NCBI GenBank assembly: GCA_013286145.1
Contig: JABDGH010000003.1
Location: 23,638-87,637, forward strand
DNA length: 64,000 nucleotides
From: Verrucomicrobiota bacterium
GTDB lineage: Bacteria; Verrucomicrobiota; Verrucomicrobiia; Methylacidiphilales; UBA1321
Reading direction: 5' to 3'
This document shows, one piece after another, positions 59,696 through 64,000 of this stretch; within the stretch, counting starts at the first letter, position 1; each line of letters begins with the position of its first letter. Position numbers and translations under genes: made by a program. The notes under the pieces are model-generated. The model searched no databases. It saw only the letters and a program-made list of their open reading frames with translations, and was not told the origin of the DNA.

Positions 59696-60163
59696 TTTAG
59701 GCTTTCCCGTCAACTGCCTCCACACGATCCACCCCACCGCGATGCAGATCAGGCTGTCGGCCACGTTAAACACCGGCCAATGGTGCGTACCGATATAGAC
59801 ATCAAAAAAATCGACCACGGAACCAAACCGTAGCCGGTCGAGCAGGTTGCCCAGCGCACCTCCACACAGGAAGCCGCCCACGATACTCGGTTCCCAACCC
59901 GCCCAATTGAGTCCCCGCGCATAATAAAGCGCGCCAAGAATCAGGATAATGATGAAAAAACCAACCAGTAATCCGTGTCCTGCAAACATGCCGAAGGCGA
60001 TGCCGGCATTCTGCACATAGGTCAGGTTAAAGAAGCCCGGCACCAGCGAGACCGATCCCAGGGGTTGCAACGACATCGTCGCCCACGCCTTGGTAAGCTG
60101 ATCCACCACGATAACCAGCACCAGCATCACGTAAAAAAAAGGCCGGGGCCAACGCGCAATCAT
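59660..60163 (-). CDS. lspA: Lipoprotein signal peptidase
   Basis: A 167-residue signal peptidase II with four membrane segments, cleaving the signal peptides of diacylated prolipoproteins in the inner membrane. VDQLTKAW, YVQNAGIAFGMFAG, GGALGNLLDRLRFGSVVDFF with catalytic Asp118, and FNVADSLI with catalytic Asp136. The C-terminal GKPKGRDGSPMPSDY is encoded by the palindromic repeat at 59601-59695 and is probably not conserved. Confidence 0.96.
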   Translation of the reverse strand: MIARWPRPFFYVMLVLVIVVDQLTKAWATMSLQPLGSVSLVPGFFNLTYVQNAGIAFGMFAGHGLLVGFFIIILILGALYYARGLNWAGWEPSIVGGFLCGGALGNLLDRLRFGSVVDFFDVYIGTHHWPVFNVADSLICIAVGWIVWRQLTGKPKGRDGSPMPSDY

Positions 60164-60182
60164 TCACGTCCAGCCTACTTCA

Positions 60183-60210
60183 GTCATCCTGAGCTTGTCG
60201 AAGAATCAGT
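60183..60210. repeat. Single-arm repeat upstream of lspA
   Basis: GTCATCCTGAGCTTGTCGAA followed by GAATCAG, a GTCATCCTGAGC-type arm of the same family as at 61492 and 62708, just upstream of the lspA start. Confidence 0.65.
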
Positions 60211-60322
60211 TCAAGCAACCGCGCTTCGATAATAAGGGCGAAAAAGGAAATACCCGATGCCGTCTTCGCTAAAATCTGTTGTAAGAAGTCCCGGAACGGT
60301 CGCGATTGGTTGGTAACTCCAC

Positions 60323-61201
60323 ATGAAACCACCTCTCACTTTCATTATCGTTTCTCTTGCGGTGCTTTCTTTTCAGGTCGATTCCCCGGCAGATGCAATT
60401 TCAGATTTGCAATCCCCGGATACCATGACGCGCCGTGCCGCAATTGATGCGATCCAGACGCTGGATGATCCCCGCATTCCAGCCGCCTGCCTGCCTCTTC
60501 TCAACGATGCAGGGTATTCGATTCGTCGCCAGGCCGCGCGCGCGATCGGCAGCCGGTTCGATCAAATTCCAGCTTCGCAAAACGCAGTCTATGTGCAGGC
60601 ACTTAAAAAGTGCGAAGCCGAAGGCCCCGACGATGTGGCCCTCCTTTGCCAGAGAGCGATTGGCCTCTTGACCCATGCCTATTCTTATCCCCCTTTCTCG
60701 GTCAGTCCGGATGGCAAATGGGTACTCTATGAGCGGCGACGCCTTCCGGTCATCGCTGATGTAAAGTCCGGGCGACATCTGCTGCTTTCGCCGGTGGATG
60801 ACTCAATCAAGAACGACCCTGACCGCCTGCTAAAAACCGCCGCGACGAACGAATCGGCCGCAAGTCTCTTCGATCCTCATTGGCACCCGCAGGGAGCGGG
60901 ACTCGCCTTCACTCCTCATCTTATGCGGAGATTTTATAAACCCGTTTGCATCTGGACGGCCGGGCGAGACGACGTGACTGTCTTGAGCGTCGATTTTTTC
61001 AAGTCCCTCCTAGGATCTCGTTACCATAATTGGGGGACCTCCTGCGAGTTTGTCCGATGGGATGGAGACAAGGTCGTAGTTCGATTTTTTGATTACCCCA
61101 CGCCCGATGGTAACGGCGGCGAGGTCGTTACCGATCCCGGTGGCGGGACGTATGTTGCTTACGATATCCGCACCCGAAAAATCTCCATGGATCATCCTTA
61201 G
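60323..61201 (+). CDS. HEAT-repeat, propeller-like exported protein
   Basis: 292 residues. A weak signal sequence (about 1-25) is followed by HEAT-like repeats (SPDTMTRRAAIDAIQTLDDP, DAGYSIRRQAARAIGSRFDQ) and, from about 130, by beta-rich repeats of the PD40/WD type (FSVSPDGKWVLYERRRLPVI, DPHWHPQGAGLAFTPH). It is probably a periplasmic protein-binding scaffold. No enzyme site is visible. Confidence 0.7.
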   Translation: MKPPLTFIIVSLAVLSFQVDSPADAISDLQSPDTMTRRAAIDAIQTLDDPRIPAACLPLLNDAGYSIRRQAARAIGSRFDQIPASQNAVYVQALKKCEAEGPDDVALLCQRAIGLLTHAYSYPPFSVSPDGKWVLYERRRLPVIADVKSGRHLLLSPVDDSIKNDPDRLLKTAATNESAASLFDPHWHPQGAGLAFTPHLMRRFYKPVCIWTAGRDDVTVLSVDFFKSLLGSRYHNWGTSCEFVRWDGDKVVVRFFDYPTPDGNGGEVVTDPGGGTYVAYDIRTRKISMDHP

Positions 61202-61269
61202 GTGCTCCTCCCTCCTTGCCGTTAGCCTTCCCGCTTGTTTTTGTTTTCAAGTCTGCCATCTTTTTCATT

Positions 61270-61455
61270 ATGAGTGTGGCTGAAATACTGCATCAGATCG
61301 AAGCGCTTCCACCCAAGGATCGCTGGCAGATTTTGGAGCACACCCGCCATTTATTGGAGCCGGAGATTCCTGAAAGCTTCACGCAGGCCATGTCCGAAAT
61401 TGAGCGAGGCGAGGTCATCGAACTGGATGACGCCTTGAAGAGCTTGGGTAGCTAA
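61270..61455 (+). CDS. Addiction-module antitoxin-like protein
   Basis: 61 residues from MSVAEILHQIEALPPKDRWQ. The helical pattern (ILEHTRHLLEPEIPESFTQAM, SEIERGEVIELDDAL) resembles the short putative addiction-module component family whose members usually precede a RelE-type toxin. No toxin follows; the next sequence is repeat-rich. It may be an orphan antitoxin. Confidence 0.5.
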   Translation: MSVAEILHQIEALPPKDRWQILEHTRHLLEPEIPESFTQAMSEIERGEVIELDDALKSLGS

Positions 61456-61491
61456 AAAGTAGCGTTATTGTAGTTGCTGCTCTTCTCTTCC

Positions 61492-61687
61492 GTCATCCTG
61501 AGCTTGTCGAAGGGCTTAGAATGAGAAGTTTGCCGGCGGCCTCCTGTGGCCTTCGGCCACCCGGACAACAAGTTGTCCGGGCCACCCCCCCCGAAAAGGC
61601 ACCGCCTCGGGGCCCGAGGCGGCTACCTCGGAATTCATAAAGCGTACTACAGATGGAACTGATTCCTCGACTTCGCTCGGAATGACG
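61492..61687. repeat. Composite repeat nest with double-hairpin copy B
   Basis: A left arm GTCATCCTGAGCTTGTCGAA (61492-61511) and a right arm ATTCCTCGACTTCGCTCGGA with ATGAC (61663-61687) flank about 150 bases. Inside is double-hairpin copy B (61539-61587: GTGGCC-TTC-GGCCAC, then CCGGACAACAAGTTGTCCGG), then another palindrome GCCTCGGG/CCCGAGGC (61610-61625). It fills most of the gap between the antitoxin-like gene and bioB. Confidence 0.75.
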
Positions 61688-61757
61688 GTTCTTTTTCGGC
61701 AATATCCCTCCCTCCTTGCCGTCCCGCTGTCTTTCGCGCTAGGGTAATCGCTTCACC

Positions 61758-62717
61758 ATGACGCGACACGACCTGCCTTCCCTCCGCGCGCTTTACGAGC
61801 AGCCTTTTTTCGACCTGATCCAGCAGGCGCGAGAGACTTATCGCGCCCATTGGCCGGAGCACGAGGTACAGCTCTGCACACTACTGAGCATCAAGACCGG
61901 CGGATGCAGCGAAGATTGCGCCTACTGCTCCCAAAGTTCCCATTACGATACCGGCCTCGAAAAAGAGACGCTGCTTCCGCTCGACCGCATCCTCGAAACC
62001 GCCGAGCGCGCCCGCGCCAACGGCAGCACCCGCTTCTGCATGGGCGCGGCATGGAAGGGCGTGACCGAGCACGACGCCAAGTTCAAGTCAGTCCTCGAAA
62101 CGGTGCGCGCCGTCAGCAAGCTCGGCATGGAAGTCTGCGTCACGCTCGGCGAACTCACGCCCGAGGCTGCGCGCCAACTCCGCACCGCCGGGGTCACCGC
62201 CTACAATCACAACATCGACACCAGCCCCGAATTTTATCCGAACATCGTCACGACCCATACGTTCGACGACCGACTCAACACCATCCGCTCTGTCCAACAA
62301 GCGGGCATGTCGGTCTGTTGCGGCGGCATCATCGGCATGGGCGAAACGGAAACCGACCGCCTCAAGATGCTCGAAGTCCTCTGCACGTTCGATCCCGCGC
62401 CCGAAAGCGTCCCGATCAATTGCCTCATGCCGATGCCTGGCACGCCTCTTTCCGAACAACCGCCCGTCGATATTTTTCAACTCGTCCGGCTTATCGCCAC
62501 GACCCGCATCGCACTGCCCAAGGCCCGCGTCCGTCTCTCCGCCGGGCGCACCCGCCTCACCCGTGAAGGCCAGGCGCTCTGTTTCTTCGCCGGGGCCAAT
62601 TCAATTTTCTACGGCGACAAACTCCTCACCGCCGCCAATCCCGGCACAAACGCCGATCTCAATCTGCTGGAAGAACTCGGGCTTGGGATCAGCAAGCCGG
62701 AAATACTGTCATCCTGA
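61758..62717 (+). CDS. bioB: Biotin synthase
   Basis: A 319-residue radical SAM enzyme that inserts sulfur into dethiobiotin. The SAM cluster is C50, C54, C57 (GGCSEDCAYCSQ). RFCMGAAWKG, MEVCVTLGELTPE, YNHNIDTSPEFYPNIVTTHT, CCGGIIGMGETETDRL, NCLMPMPGTPL and LSAGRTRL (family Arg) are all present. No other biotin genes are near. The last codons and stop lie within the repeat at 62708-62803. Confidence 0.97.
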   Translation: MTRHDLPSLRALYEQPFFDLIQQARETYRAHWPEHEVQLCTLLSIKTGGCSEDCAYCSQSSHYDTGLEKETLLPLDRILETAERARANGSTRFCMGAAWKGVTEHDAKFKSVLETVRAVSKLGMEVCVTLGELTPEAARQLRTAGVTAYNHNIDTSPEFYPNIVTTHTFDDRLNTIRSVQQAGMSVCCGGIIGMGETETDRLKMLEVLCTFDPAPESVPINCLMPMPGTPLSEQPPVDIFQLVRLIATTRIALPKARVRLSAGRTRLTREGQALCFFAGANSIFYGDKLLTAANPGTNADLNLLEELGLGISKPEILSS

Positions 62718-62803
62718 GCTTGTCGAAGGACCTCTTACTCGTCTTTTCTTTAGATGCTTCGTGATCAAAATAGTCAGAGGTCCTTCGACAAGCTCAGGAT
62801 GAC
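62708..62803. repeat. Palindromic element over bioB stop
   Basis: A 96-base element with perfect 28-bp inverted arms starting GTCATCCTGAGCTTGTCGAA. The interior carries GATGCTTCGTGATC, related to the core of the 140-base elements. It supplies the bioB stop (62715-62717) and ends 12 bases before the GT9 start. Confidence 0.85.
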
Positions 62804-62815
62804 ATTTTTTATTCT

Positions 62816-63778
62816 GTGAAAATCCTCATCATCAAACCAAGCGCACTCGGCGACATCGTCCAAGCGTTGCCCGTGCTCACCGGCCTGCGCCGCAGGTGGC
62901 CGGCTGCCCAGATCGACTGGATCGTGAACGATTCCCTTCAAGAAATTCTCGACGGCCATCCCGCTCTCACCAAAACGATTCTCTATCCCCGCAAACGGTG
63001 GAACTGCCCCTCGCGCATCCCGGAAATGTGGCGCTGGGGACGCAGCCTGCGGGAAGAGCGCTACGACATAACCATCGACCTTCAAGGCCTGATGCGCAGC
63101 GCGCTTATGACCTGGGCTGCGGCCAGTCCCCGCCGTATCGGCCTTAGCTCCGCCCGCGAAGGCGCCCGTGCCTCCTACAACGAATTCATCGCCGACACCG
63201 CGCTCTCCGCCGCCGAACGCTATCTCACCTGCCTGGAACATCTCGACATACCCGTACAGCCTCTCGATTTCCAACTCATCGCCCGTGCGCCCCTGCCCGA
63301 CGCCCTTAACGATTTTCCCTCTTACATCGTGCTGCATCCCTACTCGCGCTGGCGCACCAAGCTCTGGCCCTGGCGCTACTATCAGGAACTGATCGATTCG
63401 ATGCCCGAGCACCGGTTTGTTGTCGTCGGGGAAGGCCCATGGTTTCCACTCGATGCACCCGGTCGGCTCATTGATCTTCGAGGAAAATTGAGCCTCTCCA
63501 CTCTGGTCACGGTGCTCAATCGCGCCCTGGGAGTTCTTAGCACCGATTCAGGTCCTGCTCATATTGCCGGGGCGCTCGGTCGCCCCACTTTAGTACTTTT
63601 TGGGGCCACCGATTGGCGCAAAACCAAACCGTCAGGATCGCGTGTTCGTGTCCATACTCATGCACTATTTTGTTCTCCCTGTTTAAAAAGAACCTGCTGG
63701 CGCGATACCCCTGTCGAATGCATGAGTCTGCTTATGCCACAAAAGATTCGAATGCTTTTAATACAACTTGCTTCCTAA
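62816..63778 (+). CDS. Glycosyltransferase family 9 (heptosyltransferase-like)
   Basis: A 320-residue GT9 protein with a GTG start: MKILIIKPSALGDIVQALPV, then DWIVNDSLQEIL, TIDLQGLMRSALMTWAA, YIVLHPYSRWRTKLWPWRYY and STDSGPAHIAGALGRPTLVL with the FGATDW loop. Family members add heptose to lipid A-core (WaaC/WaaF type). The core structure of this organism is unknown, so the donor may differ. It begins right after the repeat that follows bioB. Confidence 0.88.
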   Translation: MKILIIKPSALGDIVQALPVLTGLRRRWPAAQIDWIVNDSLQEILDGHPALTKTILYPRKRWNCPSRIPEMWRWGRSLREERYDITIDLQGLMRSALMTWAAASPRRIGLSSAREGARASYNEFIADTALSAAERYLTCLEHLDIPVQPLDFQLIARAPLPDALNDFPSYIVLHPYSRWRTKLWPWRYYQELIDSMPEHRFVVVGEGPWFPLDAPGRLIDLRGKLSLSTLVTVLNRALGVLSTDSGPAHIAGALGRPTLVLFGATDWRKTKPSGSRVRVHTHALFCSPCLKRTCWRDTPVECMSLLMPQKIRMLLIQLAS

Positions 63779-63885
63779 ACAGCAATAATAGCAGGGGTAT
63801 ACGTATAAATTTCCGTCCATTACGTATTAGTAATAATTATCATTACGCCACTGTAAGAGTCATTTTCGATGATTTTATTTGCTTT

Positions 63886-63901
63886 TGGCACGAAAATCGC
63901 C
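63886..63901 (+). promoter_or_regulatory. Sigma-54-like promoter
   Basis: TGGCACGAAAATCGCC has the GG-N10-GC spacing of a -24/-12 sigma-54 promoter and matches TGGCACG exactly at the -24 box; the -12 box (TCGCC) is weaker than TTGCA. It lies 27 bases before the ATG of the last gene. Sigma-54 use would imply an activator not seen here. Confidence 0.45.
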
Positions 63902-63927
63902 TAAGTAGTAATAAATCTAATAATACT

Positions 63928-64000
63928 ATGACTACTCCCCTACACAATAATAAAAGCTGGAGCAAGGAACTCGTAACTTCCGAAATTGCTGCCTGGCACG
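63928..64000 (+). CDS. Start of an unidentified gene (partial)
   Basis: An open frame from ATG at 63928 (MTTPLHNNKSWSKELVTSEI...) runs off the window's right edge. It is too short to identify. Placement after the sigma-54-like promoter and about 150 bases of AT-rich DNA supports a real gene start. Confidence 0.4.
   Translation, partial: MTTPLHNNKSWSKELVTSEIAAWH

Overview
The window looks like a piece of a chromosome from the phylum Verrucomicrobiota, probably a soil or freshwater relative of Chthoniobacter/Spartobacteria; the class is a guess. Evidence: 16S rRNA signatures, a pseudopilin of the Verru_Chthon cassette type, a YXWGXW-type secreted protein, GntR/LacI hybrid regulation, few strong Shine-Dalgarno sites, and many dispersed palindromic repeats. 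GC is moderate (estimated at mid-50s percent by eye), with an AT-richer restriction-modification island.

Layout. 1-4751: an rRNA operon on the minus strand, entering 16S, tRNA-Ala, tRNA-Ile, 23S (23S is cut by the window edge), with boxA-like sites and a likely promoter. 4752-10592: a minus-strand trio (DUF971, DciA-like, polytopic membrane protein), then hemW and a TMTC-like membrane protein with TPRs. 10768-25884: ppc, an S41 carboxy-terminal processing protease, an orphan HicB-like protein, metH with a leader hairpin, a two-gene HTTM-like membrane pair, a ClC transporter, dnaB, and a GntR/LacI regulator. 25881-35422: speA, a pseudopilin, an MsrB-MsrA fusion, a methyltransferase, a hybrid histidine kinase, two paralogous outer-membrane beta-barrel proteins each with its own promoter and terminator, and a Dabb protein.

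35491-50166: galE, yidC-yidD, a sulfotransferase, a LacI regulator, a YXWGXW protein, a large secreted TPR protein, a type II restriction-modification pair, ExbB/ExbD-like proton-channel proteins, dxs, and an acyltransferase. 50338-57094: a minus-strand operon secA, family-4 uracil-DNA glycosylase, and two tandemly duplicated SGNH hydrolases. 57299-64000: a small membrane protein, a PilT-like ATPase, lspA, a HEAT-repeat protein, an orphan antitoxin-like protein, bioB, a heptosyltransferase-like GT9, and the start of one further gene behind a sigma-54-like promoter.

Most genes are core metabolism and housekeeping. I did not find a large new multi-gene system. The most distinctive signal is the density and variety of palindromic repeat elements. 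There are 140-nt MITE-like units with about 30-bp terminal inverted repeats, a double-hairpin element whose first stem covaries between its two copies (one copy lies inside a coding sequence), and a multi-hairpin array of more than 200 nt. Several of these overlap the starts, stops or C-termini of genes and appear to have reshaped gene ends.
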